In this document: piece after piece, positions 1-8,070 of the stretch
How the letters are laid out: every line of letters starts with the position of its first letter
Numbering within the stretch: position 1 is the stretch's first letter
Assembly: GCA_947598395.1 (NCBI GenBank)
Contig: CANQFG010000006.1
Location: 1 to 33,629 of the forward strand
Source of the DNA: an uncultured Bacilli bacterium
Lineage (GTDB): Bacteria > Bacillota_I > Bacilli_A > RF39 > UBA660
Length of the DNA: 33,629 nucleotides
Reading direction: 5' to 3'
Position numbers and translations under genes: made by a program
The notes under the pieces: generated by a model
Seen by the model: the letters and a program-made list of their open reading frames with translations, nothing else
Database searches by the model: none
Told to the model about the DNA's origin: nothing

Positions 1-1356
1 GATGTTGATACGGTAAGTGATGCTTTAAATGACTTATATAGAAATAAGAACACTAGTGATTCATGTAATAATGTAGCCGAACCTAATTTGGGAGATGGAT
101 CAAAATTAATACCTGTAATAATAAGTGATAATGGGAAAGTAACAAAAATAAATAAAAATGATCCGAATTGGTACGATTATTGTGAAAAGAAATGGGCGAA
201 TGCGGTAATCTTAAATGATGAGGTCGATGCACAAAAATATCAAGTAGGTTCTGAAATAGAAGAAGATGATATTGAAAGTTATTTTGTGTGGATACCAAAA
301 TATAAATATCGGTTATGGAATGTCAATGTAAGTGGTTTAAATTCAACTGGTTCATTAGAACAAAAGCATACTATCGATATTATCTTTGATACGATAAATA
401 CTGTGGATAAAGAAGGGGAATCGTGTAAAACCCCAATGAATGAAGACAATACTCAGGGATTATCGGGAGATAAAAAAGAGTGCAATAATGGCGAGTATAT
501 GACGCATCCGGCCTTTATAAGTTTTGGAGTCGATGGCTTTTGGGTGGGCAAATTTGAAACAGGACATAGAACAGCAACCTCAACGGCATTAGCTCAAGCT
601 AGCAAAGCTGACTCCAATTTAATAGTAGTAAAACCAAATGTTTACTCATGGCGGTATAATACGGTCAAAAATATATTTGAAGCAGCATATAACTACGAAC
701 GAGAATTAGATTCCCACATGATGAAAAATACGGAATGGGGAGCCGTAGCCTATCTATCTCATTCGATTTATGGAATCAATAATGAAGTAAATATCAATAA
801 TAATAGTTCGTATAAAACCGGATATAGTGCTATACCTGATAATTATCAAGGAACTCATCCCGGTACAGCTGGAGATGGCGATGGTTTTAATACAGCATGG
901 AATACAAAAAATGGTTATCGAGCAAGTACAACCGGAAATATAACAGGAGTATATGATATGAGTGGAGGAGCATGGGAGTATGTAGCCGCATATCGATCAG
1001 GGACTTATGGTGATAGTAACTTTAATAATACAACACTAGAGAATACATATAATAGTAAATATTACGATTCCTATAATGCAGTAAGTGCCGTAACAACCAA
1101 TCAATACATGATTCTTGGTGATGCCACCGGAGAGATGGGACCATTTAAATATTTTAAAGATAGTGATAATGCCGAGCAATACCACAATAGTTGGTACGGT
1201 GACGATTCGTACTTCGTCGAGTCCTCGGGCCCTTGGTTTCCTCGAGGCGGCGGTTCCACAGAAGGAGTCCTTGCAGGCCAATTCGCCTTCGGTAGAAACA
1301 CTGGTGGTGTGAACGCCTATATTGGTTCCCGTCTCGTCCTATCTCCCTTAAACTAG
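1..1356 (+). CDS. Surface-type protein with FGE/C-type-lectin-like domain (5' end cut by window)
   Basis: The frame is open from base 1, so the track start at TTG 88 is internal; the true start lies left of the window. The visible part aligns throughout with the paralog at 15620: both share a 'DALNDLY' segment, 'DPNWY.YCEKKWAN', 'YMTHPAFISFGVDGFWVGKFETG', 'DSHMMKNTEWGAVAYLSHS' and 'STTGNITGVYDMSGGAWE'. The last block is the core motif of formylglycine-generating-enzyme/sulfatase-modifying-factor folds, a C-type-lectin-like fold. The C-terminus ('WFPRGG ... AGQFAF ... GSRLVL') matches the layout of variable regions in DGR target proteins; the usual G-F-R is G-S-R here. GC content jumps in the last ~150 bp (84 of 150 bases in 1201-1350, against 13 of 60 in 1021-1080). 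I infer an exported binding or adhesion protein, not an enzyme, because the paralog has a signal peptide. The ligand is unknown. Confidence 0.75.
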   Translation, partial: DVDTVSDALNDLYRNKNTSDSCNNVAEPNLGDGSKLIPVIISDNGKVTKINKNDPNWYDYCEKKWANAVILNDEVDAQKYQVGSEIEEDDIESYFVWIPKYKYRLWNVNVSGLNSTGSLEQKHTIDIIFDTINTVDKEGESCKTPMNEDNTQGLSGDKKECNNGEYMTHPAFISFGVDGFWVGKFETGHRTATSTALAQASKADSNLIVVKPNVYSWRYNTVKNIFEAAYNYERELDSHMMKNTEWGAVAYLSHSIYGINNEVNINNNSSYKTGYSAIPDNYQGTHPGTAGDGDGFNTAWNTKNGYRASTTGNITGVYDMSGGAWEYVAAYRSGTYGDSNFNNTTLENTYNSKYYDSYNAVSAVTTNQYMILGDATGEMGPFKYFKDSDNAEQYHNSWYGDDSYFVESSGPWFPRGGGSTEGVLAGQFAFGRNTGGVNAYIGSRLVLSPLN

Positions 1357-1376
1357 CTTTTACAGTCTAGTTTTTT
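1350..1376 (+). terminator. Rho-independent terminator of the first surface gene
   Basis: AAACTAG (1350-1356) pairs with CTAGTTT (1367-1373) around a 10-nt loop, followed by a T run. The TAG stop codon lies inside the left arm, so the gene ends within its own terminator. Confidence 0.75.
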
Positions 1377-1408
1377 CGTTTGACGAAAAATATGCAACAA
1401 ATTGCATA
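1372..1408. other. Two adjacent perfect inverted repeats between terminator and S10 promoter
   Basis: TTTTTCGT/ACGAAAAA (1372-1379 and 1383-1390) is followed at once by TATGCAA/TTGCATA (1391-1397 and 1402-1408). Read on the minus strand, the second hairpin is followed by a T run and could stop antisense transcription. They could also be operator-like sites just upstream of the -35 at 1417. Function is inference. Confidence 0.4.
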
Positions 1409-1416
1409 AAAAGTAC

Positions 1417-1445
1417 TTGCATTTAATAGAATTCTAATGTATAAT
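1417..1445 (+). promoter_or_regulatory. Promoter of the S10-spc-alpha superoperon
   Basis: TTGCAT (1417-1422), a 17-bp spacer and TATAAT (1440-1445). This is a near-consensus vegetative sigma-factor promoter predicting a start near 1452. It is the only good promoter seen before rpsJ. Confidence 0.8.
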
Positions 1446-1450
1446 CATTT

Positions 1451-1571
1451 CTAGTTTAACTGGCTGTGATGTGCGAGGTTGCTGATACACTAGGAAGAGT
1501 TGTATATAAACTGGTGAAATCAGGTAATTTGCTACGGAGCTATGTTTATACAAGATATAGACGAAGGGAGG
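1451..1571 (+). promoter_or_regulatory. Structured 5' leader of the S10 operon and rpsJ ribosome binding site
   Basis: About 130 nt lie between the predicted start and rpsJ with no ORF. CTAGT (1451-1455) can pair with ACTAG (1489-1493). TTGTATATAAAC can pair, with a 2-nt bulge, with GTTTATACAA near 1542-1551. The stretch 'GCGAGGTTGCTGATACAC' looks like the conserved S10 leader I recall from other Firmicutes, where L4 is thought to regulate the operon; that match is from memory. The leader ends in a strong GGGAGG at 1566-1571, 9 nt before the ATG. Confidence 0.5.
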
Positions 1572-1580
1572 ACATTTTAA

Positions 1581-1886
1581 ATGTCAAAAGTTAGAATTAG
1601 ATTGAAAGCTTATGATCACCGCGTATTGGATACGGCTGTCGTAAAGATTATCGAAACTGTAAAGAGAACGGGTGGCGTTGTTTCTGGTCCAGTACCACTA
1701 CCAACGGAAATCCAAAAGATTACGGTTTTAAAGGCCGTTCACAAATACAAAGATTCACGTGAACAATTTGAAATGCGGACACATAAGAGATTAATCGATA
1801 TCAAAGATCCTAGCAAAGAGACGATGGATGCTTTAACGCATTTGGATTTACCAAGTGGTGTCGAAATTGACGTAAAAACAATTTAA
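1581..1886 (+). CDS. rpsJ: 30S ribosomal protein S10
   Basis: At 101 residues it matches the family length of about 102. The N-terminus '[12 protein letters not shown]' and the block '[20 protein letters not shown]' are family hallmarks; '[12 protein letters not shown]' follows in the second half. S10 sits in the 30S head and, as NusE, pairs with NusB in rRNA antitermination. It is first in the superoperon, behind the structured leader. The ATG follows GGGAGG with 9-nt spacing, so the start is secure. Upstream is a surface-protein gene, so the fusA/tuf genes that precede S10 in many bacteria are not adjacent here. Confidence 0.97.
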   Translation: MSKVRIRLKAYDHRVLDTAVVKIIETVKRTGGVVSGPVPLPTEIQKITVLKAVHKYKDSREQFEMRTHKRLIDIKDPSKETMDALTHLDLPSGVEIDVKTI

Positions 1887-1905
1887 TTAAATGGAGGAAA
1901 ATAAA

Positions 1906-2697
1906 ATGACGAAAGGAATCTTAGGACGTAAAATCGGGATGACCGAAAAATTTACGAAAGATGGAAAAGTAATTCCTGTTACAGTAGTTGAAGTTGAACC
2001 TAATGTTATTACCCAAATAAAGACTGTCGAAACTGATGGTTACAACGCTTTACAATTAGCTATTGTCGACAAGAAGGAAAAAAATACTAGCAAGGCCGAA
2101 ATTGGTCATGCTAAAAAAGCAGGTATTGCTCCTAAGCGCTTCTTAAAAGAAATTAGAGTTGATTCGGTTGATGGATACACTCTTGGAAGTACCATAGCAG
2201 CTGATACCTTCGAAGTTGGAGAGAAAGTTGATGTAACTGGAACTTCAAAAGGAAAAGGTTACCAAGGTGTTATTAAACGCCATGGCCAATCACGTGGACC
2301 AGAAACTCATGGTTCAAGATATCATAGAAGACCAGGTTCTTTAGGAACGATGCGACCAATGCGCGTCTTAAAGGGCAAGAAATTAGCTGGACATATGGGT
2401 AATGAAACCGTTACCATTCAAAATCTTGAGATTATTGAAGTATGTGTAGCCGATAATTATATTTTAGTAAGTGGTAATATTCCAGGACCAAAGAATTCAT
2501 TAGTTTTGATTAAATCAGCAGTAAAGGGTGGAAAAGTAAACCCTAAAGAAATCATTTATACTGCCGAAGAAACAGTTGTCGATGAGATCGAAGAACCAGT
2601 TGTAACGGAAACAACGGAGGAAGCTCCAGTTGAACCAGAAACCGACGAAGAAAAGACAGCTGAAGAAACTAAAGTCGAGGAAACTACTGAAGAATAA
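1906..2697 (+). CDS. rplC: 50S ribosomal protein L3 with acidic C-terminal tail
   Basis: The track start at 1891 is rejected: GGAGG at 1893-1897 is the ribosome binding site for ATG 1906, giving the usual L3 beginning '[14 protein letters not shown]'. The protein is 263 residues, against about 209 for typical L3. The core is normal, with '[19 protein letters not shown]' and '[10 protein letters not shown]' in the extension that reaches the peptidyl-transferase centre. From about residue 212 a tail of roughly 50 residues is very rich in Glu, Thr and Val, for example '[11 protein letters not shown]'. Most bacterial L3 lacks such a tail. It probably projects from the subunit, but its role is unknown. 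Confidence 0.96.
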   Translation: MTKGILGRKIGMTEKFTKDGKVIPVTVVEVEPNVITQIKTVETDGYNALQLAIVDKKEKNTSKAEIGHAKKAGIAPKRFLKEIRVDSVDGYTLGSTIAADTFEVGEKVDVTGTSKGKGYQGVIKRHGQSRGPETHGSRYHRRPGSLGTMRPMRVLKGKKLAGHMGNETVTIQNLEIIEVCVADNYILVSGNIPGPKNSLVLIKSAVKGGKVNPKEIIYTAEETVVDEIEEPVVTETTEEAPVEPETDEEKTAEETKVEETTEE

Positions 2698-2723
2698 AAT
2701 TCAGTTGAAAGGAGATTTATAAA

Positions 2724-3347
2724 ATGGCAAAAATTCAAATTGTTGACTTAAAAGGGTCAAAGATTAAAGATTTACAAATTAATGATGAAATATGGAATAT
2801 TGAAGGTAATAACCTTGTACTAAAAAAAGCAATTCGCTTACAACTTGATTCAATGCGTCAAGGAACGGCTGATACCAAGGGTCGTAGCGAAGTAAGTGGT
2901 GGTGGACGCAAGCCATACCGTCAAAAGGGAACTGGTAATGCGCGTCAAGGATCTATTAGAGCTCCACATTATCGTGGTGGTGGAATCGTCTTTGGACCAA
3001 CGCCTCGGAAATATGATTTTAAAGTCAATCGCAAGGAAGGACGTCTTGCTTTAAAGACGGCTTTATCCCAAAAATTTGCCGAAAAGAAATTGATGGTTGT
3101 CGATACTTTAGAATTGAGTTCAATGAAGACGAAAGATGCTCGTCAATTACTCGATACTTTAAAATTAACGGGCAAAGTATTATTCGTCAGTACCCATGAT
3201 GCTGAAAATTTATATTTAGCAACGCGTAATATGGGTAATATTGCCGTATTAATGGCAGATGAAATTAATGTTTATGATATCGTCAATGCAGATATGTTAG
3301 TCTGTGATGAAGATACGATGAACTATATTGAGGAGGTACTTAAATAA
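2724..3347 (+). CDS. rplD: 50S ribosomal protein L4
   Basis: At 207 residues it has the family length. The long tunnel loop is visible at about residues 62-85 as 'GGGRKPYRQKGTGNARQGS', followed by 'GGGIVFGPTPRKYDFKVN'. L4 helps form the exit-tunnel constriction and in several bacteria represses its own operon through the leader; the structured leader here would fit. Against the common 'KPWRQKGTGRARQGS', two loop residues differ (W to Y, R to N). AAGGAG precedes the ATG. The stop codon overlaps the rplW start by one base. Confidence 0.97.
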   Translation: MAKIQIVDLKGSKIKDLQINDEIWNIEGNNLVLKKAIRLQLDSMRQGTADTKGRSEVSGGGRKPYRQKGTGNARQGSIRAPHYRGGGIVFGPTPRKYDFKVNRKEGRLALKTALSQKFAEKKLMVVDTLELSSMKTKDARQLLDTLKLTGKVLFVSTHDAENLYLATRNMGNIAVLMADEINVYDIVNADMLVCDEDTMNYIEEVLK

Positions 3348-3616
3348 TGAAAGATATTATCATTGCTCCAGTTATAACTGAAAAGGCTAGTCGTTTAACT
3401 AGTGATAGTAATACTTACGTCTTTAAAGTTAATAAAGATGCCAATAAAATTGAAATCAAAAAAGCTATTGAAAGTACCTTTAATGTAAAAGTTGCTAGTG
3501 TCAATACATTGATCACGAAGCCAAAAGATAAAAGAGTTGGCAAATACACTGGTAAGACAAAAACTTATAAGAAAGCAATCGTTACTTTAGAGAACGGTTA
3601 TGCTATAGAAATATAG
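3347..3616 (+). CDS. rplW: 50S ribosomal protein L23
   Basis: It has 89 residues, slightly short of the usual 95-100. The start 'DIIIAPVITEKAS' and 'YVFKVNKDANKIEIKKAIE' are typical. L23 lies at the tunnel exit and is the docking site for trigger factor and SRP. Its ATG shares one base with the rplD stop, and its binding site GAGGAGG (3330-3336) lies inside rplD, so the two are probably translationally coupled. The basic loop 'KPKDKRVGKYTGKTKTYKKA' reaches toward 23S rRNA. Confidence 0.96.
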   Translation: MKDIIIAPVITEKASRLTSDSNTYVFKVNKDANKIEIKKAIESTFNVKVASVNTLITKPKDKRVGKYTGKTKTYKKAIVTLENGYAIEI

Positions 3617-3631
3617 TAGGAGGTTTTAGCT

Positions 3632-4459
3632 ATGGGTATTAGAAAATATAAGCCTACAACTAATGGACGTCGGGGTATGTCGACTTTGACCAATGAAGAA
3701 CTTACGACCAATAAGCCGGAAAAAAGCCTTTTGAGAAGTGCTTCTAAAACAGGTGGTCGCAATAATCAAGGTAAGATGACCGTTCGTCACATTGGTGGCG
3801 GAGCCAAAAGAAAATATCGTGTAATCGATTTCAAAAGAGATAAATTTGGGGTTACGGGTCGGGTAACGAGTATTGAATACGATCCAAACCGGAGTGCTAA
3901 TATTGCCTTAATCACTTATCGTGATGGTGAGAAACGCTATATCATTGCTCCAAAAGATTTGACAGTCGGAAGTATTATTGAAGCTGGCGTTAGCTGTGAT
4001 ATTAAAATCGGTAATGCAATGCAAATTCAAAATATTCCGGTTGGTACATTAATTCATAATTTGGAATTGCGTCCTGGTAATGGTGCTGAACTTGCTCGTT
4101 CAGCTGGACAAAGTGCTCAAATATTGGGTCGCGATGGCAAATATGTCATTGTCCGTTTACAAAGTGGTGAAACGCGAAAAATTCTTGGAACTTGTATGGC
4201 TACTGTTGGTGTCGTTGGCAATGAAGACTATGAACTTGTCAATTTAGGAAAAGCCGGACGGAAACGTCATATGGGTATTCGTCCTACTAACCGTGGTTCA
4301 GTTATGAACCCTAACGATCACCCTCATGGTGGTGGTGAAGGACGTGCACCAATTGGTAGAAAAGGGCCTGTTACTCCTTGGGGTAAACCTGCTCTTGGAT
4401 ATAAAACTCGTAAAGGAAAGAAAGCTTCTGACAAATTGATAGTCAGTAAGAAGAAATAG
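3632..4459 (+). CDS. rplB: 50S ribosomal protein L2
   Basis: It has 275 residues, the standard length. Recognisable are '[17 protein letters not shown]', '[15 protein letters not shown]' and the C-terminal '[19 protein letters not shown]', which holds the highly conserved histidine near the peptidyl-transferase centre. L2 is a primary 23S rRNA binder needed for subunit association. AGGAGG precedes the ATG by a normal distance. Nothing unusual is seen. Confidence 0.98.
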   Translation: MGIRKYKPTTNGRRGMSTLTNEELTTNKPEKSLLRSASKTGGRNNQGKMTVRHIGGGAKRKYRVIDFKRDKFGVTGRVTSIEYDPNRSANIALITYRDGEKRYIIAPKDLTVGSIIEAGVSCDIKIGNAMQIQNIPVGTLIHNLELRPGNGAELARSAGQSAQILGRDGKYVIVRLQSGETRKILGTCMATVGVVGNEDYELVNLGKAGRKRHMGIRPTNRGSVMNPNDHPHGGGEGRAPIGRKGPVTPWGKPALGYKTRKGKKASDKLIVSKKK

Positions 4460-4467
4460 GTGATTAT

Positions 4468-4731
4468 ATGGCAAGAAGTTTAAAAAAAGGACCTTTTGTT
4501 GATCAAAGTTTGATGAAAAAAGTTGAAAACTTAAATGCAGCAAATAAAAAAGAAGTCATTAAGACTTGGTCACGTCGTTCGACAATTTTCCCTAATTTTG
4601 TTGGACATACCTTTGCTGTACACAATGGTAAAGATTTTATACCAGTATATATTACGGAAGACATGGTTGGACACAAACTTGGTGAATTCGCTTTAACTCG
4701 TAAGTTTGGTGGCCATGCTGGACAAAAGTAG
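4468..4731 (+). CDS. rpsS: 30S ribosomal protein S19
   Basis: It has 87 residues, a few fewer than the usual ~92. '[18 protein letters not shown]' and '[22 protein letters not shown]' are diagnostic, and it ends '[16 protein letters not shown]'. S19 forms the head tip with S13 and contacts the inter-subunit bridge and tRNA. Only 8 bases separate it from rplB, and the binding site (AGGTGA) overlaps the rplB stop region. Confidence 0.97.
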   Translation: MARSLKKGPFVDQSLMKKVENLNAANKKEVIKTWSRRSTIFPNFVGHTFAVHNGKDFIPVYITEDMVGHKLGEFALTRKFGGHAGQK

Positions 4732-4742
4732 GAGGTTTATAG

Positions 4743-5084
4743 ATGGAAACGTATGCAATACATAAAAATGCTTTAGTAGCGCCTCGTAAAGCTCGAATGA
4801 CTATGGATTTAATTCGTGGCAAGAAAGCAACTGTCGCTATGGGTATTTTGGAAAATACTAATACTAAATCGAGCCGACTAATCAAAAAAGTTCTAGCATC
4901 GGCAATGGCTAACGCTACGAATAATTATGGAGCTAAAGTTGAAGATTTAGTAATATCAGAATGCTTTGTCAATCCCGGACCTGTCTATAAACGTGTTAAG
5001 ATTGGTTCGCGGACCAAAGTTGATCGAAGAGATAAAAGAACAAGTCATATAACTGTCAAAGTTAGTGATGGTAAGGAGGCTTAA
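4743..5084 (+). CDS. rplV: 50S ribosomal protein L22 with divergent tunnel hairpin
   Basis: It has 113 residues. The body is normal: '[16 protein letters not shown]', '[14 protein letters not shown]', and the C-terminal '[14 protein letters not shown]'. L22 lines the exit tunnel with a long beta-hairpin. Here the normally near-invariant tip 'PRAxGRA' is replaced without any length change: the segment reads '[17 protein letters not shown]'. The DNA is clean and in frame, so this is a true substitution rather than a frameshift. Known changes in this tip in E. coli alter macrolide response and nascent-chain stalling. AGGAGG precedes the ATG. Confidence 0.96.
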   Translation: METYAIHKNALVAPRKARMTMDLIRGKKATVAMGILENTNTKSSRLIKKVLASAMANATNNYGAKVEDLVISECFVNPGPVYKRVKIGSRTKVDRRDKRTSHITVKVSDGKEA

Positions 5085-5086
5085 TT

Positions 5087-5767
5087 ATGGGACAAAAAGT
5101 AGATCCTCGTGGATTAAGACTTGGAGTAAATAAAGACTGGCAATCAAAATGGTATGCTGAAAAAAGCGATTATGTCAAAGCTCTCAATAGCGATATCAAA
5201 ATTCGTGAATTCTTACAAAAAGAATTAAAAGATGCAGCTGTATCCGAAATCGTCATCGAACGGAAAAAAGATCGTGTCGATGTCAAGATTGCTACTGCTA
5301 AACCAGGTGTCATTATTGGCCGTGGTGGTGAAGATATCGAAAAATTGCGTGCTAAGATTAAAAAAGCTTGTCATGAAGATGTCTTTGTTACAATTAATGA
5401 AGTTAAAAATGTCGACTTAAATGCTGAATTAGTTGCCCAATCAATTGCCAAACAAATCGAAAATCGTGGCAATTTCCGCAACGTTCAAAAGAAAGCTATT
5501 AAGAATACGATGAAAGCTGGAGCAAAAGGTATTAAGACCAGCGTATCTGGCCGTTTAGGTGGTGCCGAAATGGCGCGGACGGAAGGTTATACGGAGGGTA
5601 CTGTTCCTCTTCAAACCATTCGTGCCGATGTCGATTATGCTACAGCTGAAGCCCATACTACTTATGGAAAAATTGGAGTTAAAGTATGGATCTATAAGGG
5701 AGAAATCCTAAATAAGAAAGTCAATCGTGAAGGAGGTAATGACGATGTTAATGCCAAAAAGAACTAA
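5087..5767 (+). CDS. rpsC: 30S ribosomal protein S3
   Basis: It has 226 residues, near the family length. '[23 protein letters not shown]' opens the protein. The type-II KH domain carries '[20 protein letters not shown]', with the GxxG loop as GRGG. S3 sits at the mRNA entry site with helicase function. It starts two bases after the rplV stop and its last 23 bases overlap rplP in another frame, which supports translational coupling. AAGGAGG lies inside the end of rplV. Confidence 0.97.
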   Translation: MGQKVDPRGLRLGVNKDWQSKWYAEKSDYVKALNSDIKIREFLQKELKDAAVSEIVIERKKDRVDVKIATAKPGVIIGRGGEDIEKLRAKIKKACHEDVFVTINEVKNVDLNAELVAQSIAKQIENRGNFRNVQKKAIKNTMKAGAKGIKTSVSGRLGGAEMARTEGYTEGTVPLQTIRADVDYATAEAHTTYGKIGVKVWIYKGEILNKKVNREGGNDDVNAKKN

Positions 5768-6173
5768 ATATCGTAAACCTCACCGTTTAACTTATGAAGG
5801 AAAAGCCAAGGGAAACTTAACTCTCAATAATGGCGAATATGGTTTACAAGCTAAAGAAGGTGGCTATGTAACCGCTCGCCAAATTGAAGCTGCTCGTATC
5901 GCGATGACGCGTTATATGAAGCGTGGTGGTGATGTTTGGATCAACATCTTCCCCCATTTAGCTCGGACGATGAAACCTTTAGAAACTCGTCAAGGTAAAG
6001 GTAAAGGTGACGTCAAAGAATGGGCTGCAGTCGTTAAAGAAGGCAAGATCATGTTTGAAATTGGTGGTGTCAGCGAAGACATCGCGCGTGAAGCCTTAAG
6101 ACTTGCATCTCACAAATTGAGTGTTAAGACGAAATTTGTCAAAAAAGAAAGTGGTGAAGTTCATGAAAGCTAG
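5745..6173 (+). CDS. rplP: 50S ribosomal protein L16
   Basis: The track start at 5727 is too early: AGGAGG at 5731-5736 serves ATG 5745, which gives the conserved start '[14 protein letters not shown]'. The resulting 142-residue protein is standard. '[28 protein letters not shown]' is the diagnostic block near the A-site tRNA. The first 23 bases overlap the end of rpsC. The 3' end overlaps rpmC by 11 bases. Confidence 0.97.
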   Translation: MLMPKRTKYRKPHRLTYEGKAKGNLTLNNGEYGLQAKEGGYVTARQIEAARIAMTRYMKRGGDVWINIFPHLARTMKPLETRQGKGKGDVKEWAAVVKEGKIMFEIGGVSEDIAREALRLASHKLSVKTKFVKKESGEVHES

Positions 6174-6372
6174 TGAAATAAGAAAAATGTCCACTGAAGA
6201 AATCAATGATAAAATCAAGACTCTAAAGAGCGAATTATTTGATTATCGCATGAAGAATGCCACCGCTTCTTTAGAAAAAACACATAAAATTAACGAAGCA
6301 CGCAAAGACATTGCTCGTTTAAAAACTATCTTAACTGAAAGAGAAGGAGGAAATAATGATGAAGGAAAGTAA
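6163..6372 (+). CDS. rpmC: 50S ribosomal protein L29
   Basis: The track begins at 6121 inside rplP; ATG 6163 gives the typical start '[18 protein letters not shown]' and 69 residues, against a usual ~66. '[13 protein letters not shown]' is the family motif of this two-helix protein next to L23 at the tunnel exit. It overlaps rplP by 11 bases and rpsQ by 14-17 bases, so all three are probably coupled. The C-terminus '[11 protein letters not shown]' is the read-through of the next gene's binding site. Confidence 0.94.
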   Translation: MKASEIRKMSTEEINDKIKTLKSELFDYRMKNATASLEKTHKINEARKDIARLKTILTEREGGNNDEGK

Positions 6373-6619
6373 GAGAACTGAATTAATTGGTAAAGTCGTC
6401 AGTGCATCTAATGATAAGACGATTACCGTATTAGTTGAAACTTATAAGAATCATCCTCTTTATAAGAAGAGAGTTAAGAGCTCTAAGAAATACGCTGCTC
6501 ATGATGAAAAAAATATTGCAAAAGTTGGCGATACAGTAAGACTATTATCGACACGACCATTATCTAAAACTAAAAGATATGAACTCGTCGAAGTATTAGT
6601 TAAAGCTGTAGAAGTCTAA
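6356..6619 (+). CDS. rpsQ: 30S ribosomal protein S17
   Basis: It has 87 residues with an OB fold: '[22 protein letters not shown]' and '[19 protein letters not shown]' are typical. S17 is an early 16S rRNA assembly protein. Two adjacent ATGs exist (6356 and 6359). GGAGG at 6346-6350 gives 5-nt spacing to the first and 8 nt to the second, so 'MKESKRTEL' from 6359 is at least as likely. The start lies inside rpmC. Confidence 0.96.
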   Translation: MMKESKRTELIGKVVSASNDKTITVLVETYKNHPLYKKRVKSSKKYAAHDEKNIAKVGDTVRLLSTRPLSKTKRYELVEVLVKAVEV

Positions 6620-6630
6620 GGAGGGTTATT

Positions 6631-6999
6631 ATGTTACAACAACAAACGAGATTAAAAGTTGCCGATAACTCTGGAGCACGGGAAATATTAGTCATTAGAG
6701 TACTTGGCGGAAGCAAAGTTAAATATGGAAATATTGGTGATGTTGTCGTCGGTACAGTTAAAAAAGCTATACCAAATTCCAATATTAAAAAAGGTAAAGT
6801 TGTCAAAGCAGTTATCGTTCGCAGTGTTCAAGGTGTAAGACGGGAAGATGGCTCTCTAATCAAATTTGATGACAATGCTTGTGTCTTAATCAGAGATGAT
6901 AAGAGTCCAATCGGAACGCGGGTTCTTGGACCAGTTGCTAGAGAATTACGGGATAAGGATTTCATGAAGATCGTATCTTTAGCAAGCGAAGTATTATAG
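6631..6999 (+). CDS. rplN: 50S ribosomal protein L14
   Basis: At 122 residues it has exactly the family length. '[19 protein letters not shown]', 'RVLGGSK' and '[28 protein letters not shown]' are diagnostic. L14 forms inter-subunit bridges with the 30S and is a docking site for RsfS. A strong AAGGAGG overlaps the end of the rpsQ stop region. No oddities are seen. Confidence 0.98.
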   Translation: MLQQQTRLKVADNSGAREILVIRVLGGSKVKYGNIGDVVVGTVKKAIPNSNIKKGKVVKAVIVRSVQGVRREDGSLIKFDDNACVLIRDDKSPIGTRVLGPVARELRDKDFMKIVSLASEVL

Positions 7000-7008
7000 G
7001 AGGATTAC

Positions 7009-7329
7009 ATGAAAGTTAAAGTTGGAGATAAAGTAAAAATTCTTGCTGGTAAAGATAAAGGCAAGGAAGGTATCGTTGCTACGACCTTAAAGAAAAAAGA
7101 TCAAGTCGTCGTCAATGGTATCAACATTGTCAAAAAGCATGTTAAACCCAATGCTCAAAATGAAACGGGTGGCATTATCAGTGTTGAAGCCCCAATTCAT
7201 GTATCAAATGTTCGTGTAATTGAAAGTGCTAAAAAAGAAGTAAAAACTGCTAAAGTAGAAGAAAAGAAGACAACAACAAAAAAGACGACAAAGAAAGCCC
7301 CTAAAGAAGTAGGTGAAGAAAATGAGTAG
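7009..7329 (+). CDS. rplX: 50S ribosomal protein L24 with mixed-charge C-terminal tail
   Basis: The KOW motif is clear at the start ('[17 protein letters not shown]'), followed by '[10 protein letters not shown]' and '[15 protein letters not shown]'. L24 begins 50S assembly. Length is 106 residues. The core ends near residue 76 and is followed by about 30 residues dominated by Lys, Thr and Glu ('[17 protein letters not shown]'-like). The 3' end overlaps rplE by 8 bases, and the AGGTGA that serves rplE is part of this tail's coding sequence. Confidence 0.96.
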   Translation: MKVKVGDKVKILAGKDKGKEGIVATTLKKKDQVVVNGINIVKKHVKPNAQNETGGIISVEAPIHVSNVRVIESAKKEVKTAKVEEKKTTTKKTTKKAPKEVGEENE

Positions 7330-7861
7330 TTTAAAGGAAAAATACGATAACGAAATTAAGAATGACTTAATGACGAAATTTAATTACTCTTCGATAATGC
7401 AAGTTCCTAAACTTGAAAAAATTGTCATCAATATTGGCGTCGGTGAAGGAAGCCATGATGATAAATATATTGAAGCTGCTTTAAAGGAATTAGCTGCTAT
7501 TACTGGTCAAGCACCAGTCGTAACGAAAGCTAAAAAATCGATCGCTGGTTTCAAATTACGTGAAGGACAAAGCATTGGAACAAAAGTTACATTACGTGGT
7601 GAAAAGATGTATAACTTTATGGAAAAGCTCATTCGTGTAGCTTTACCACGTGTTCGTGATTTCCGGGGTATTTCACCTAAATCATTCGATGGTTTTGGCA
7701 ATTATACTTTAGGTATTAAAGAACAATTGATTTTCCCAGAAATCGTCTATGATGATGTATTAAAAATTAGAGGAATGGATATTGTTTTTGTAACAAGTGC
7801 AAAAACAAATGAAGAAGCCTTAGAATTATTAAAAGGTTTCGGAATGCCATTTAGAAAGTAG
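7322..7861 (+). CDS. rplE: 50S ribosomal protein L5
   Basis: The track start at GTG 7313 lies within the binding site AGGTGA (7311-7316); ATG 7322 gives '[17 protein letters not shown]' and 179 residues, the standard length. '[22 protein letters not shown]', '[24 protein letters not shown]' and '[20 protein letters not shown]' are diagnostic. L5 binds 5S rRNA and contacts P-site tRNA. It overlaps rplX by 8 bases. Confidence 0.97.
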   Translation: MSSLKEKYDNEIKNDLMTKFNYSSIMQVPKLEKIVINIGVGEGSHDDKYIEAALKELAAITGQAPVVTKAKKSIAGFKLREGQSIGTKVTLRGEKMYNFMEKLIRVALPRVRDFRGISPKSFDGFGNYTLGIKEQLIFPEIVYDDVLKIRGMDIVFVTSAKTNEEALELLKGFGMPFRK

Positions 7862-7870
7862 GGACTATAT

Positions 7871-8056
7871 ATGGCAAAGAAAAGTATGGTTATAAGGGCA
7901 AATCGTCCTCAAAAATATAAAGTAAGAGAATATACTCGTTGCCAAAGATGTGGACGTCCTCATGGTGTCTTACGGAAATTTGGTCTATGCCGGATTTGTT
8001 TCAGAGAACTTGCAAATAAGGGACAAATTCCTGGTGTAAAAAAATCAAGCTGGTAG
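7871..8056 (+). CDS. rpsN: 30S ribosomal protein S14, zinc-binding (type Z)
   Basis: It has 61 residues, the length of the zinc form, with two CxxC pairs in '[20 protein letters not shown]' (Cys24, 27, 40, 43). The C-terminus 'IPGVKKSSW' is canonical. S14 is a late-assembling 30S head protein. The zinc form is normal for Gram-positive bacteria; a zinc-free copy may exist elsewhere under zinc control but is not in this window. The ATG follows a weak binding site, GGGAC, 10 bases after rplE. Confidence 0.97.
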   Translation: MAKKSMVIRANRPQKYKVREYTRCQRCGRPHGVLRKFGLCRICFRELANKGQIPGVKKSSW

Positions 8057-8070
8057 AAAGGAAGTTAATT

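Noticed and set aside
1036-1312. Overlapping ORFs on both strands in the GC-rich end of the first surface gene (81, 66 and 65 aa)
   Set aside because: Shadows of the real frame; the local GC rise removes stop codons on all frames.
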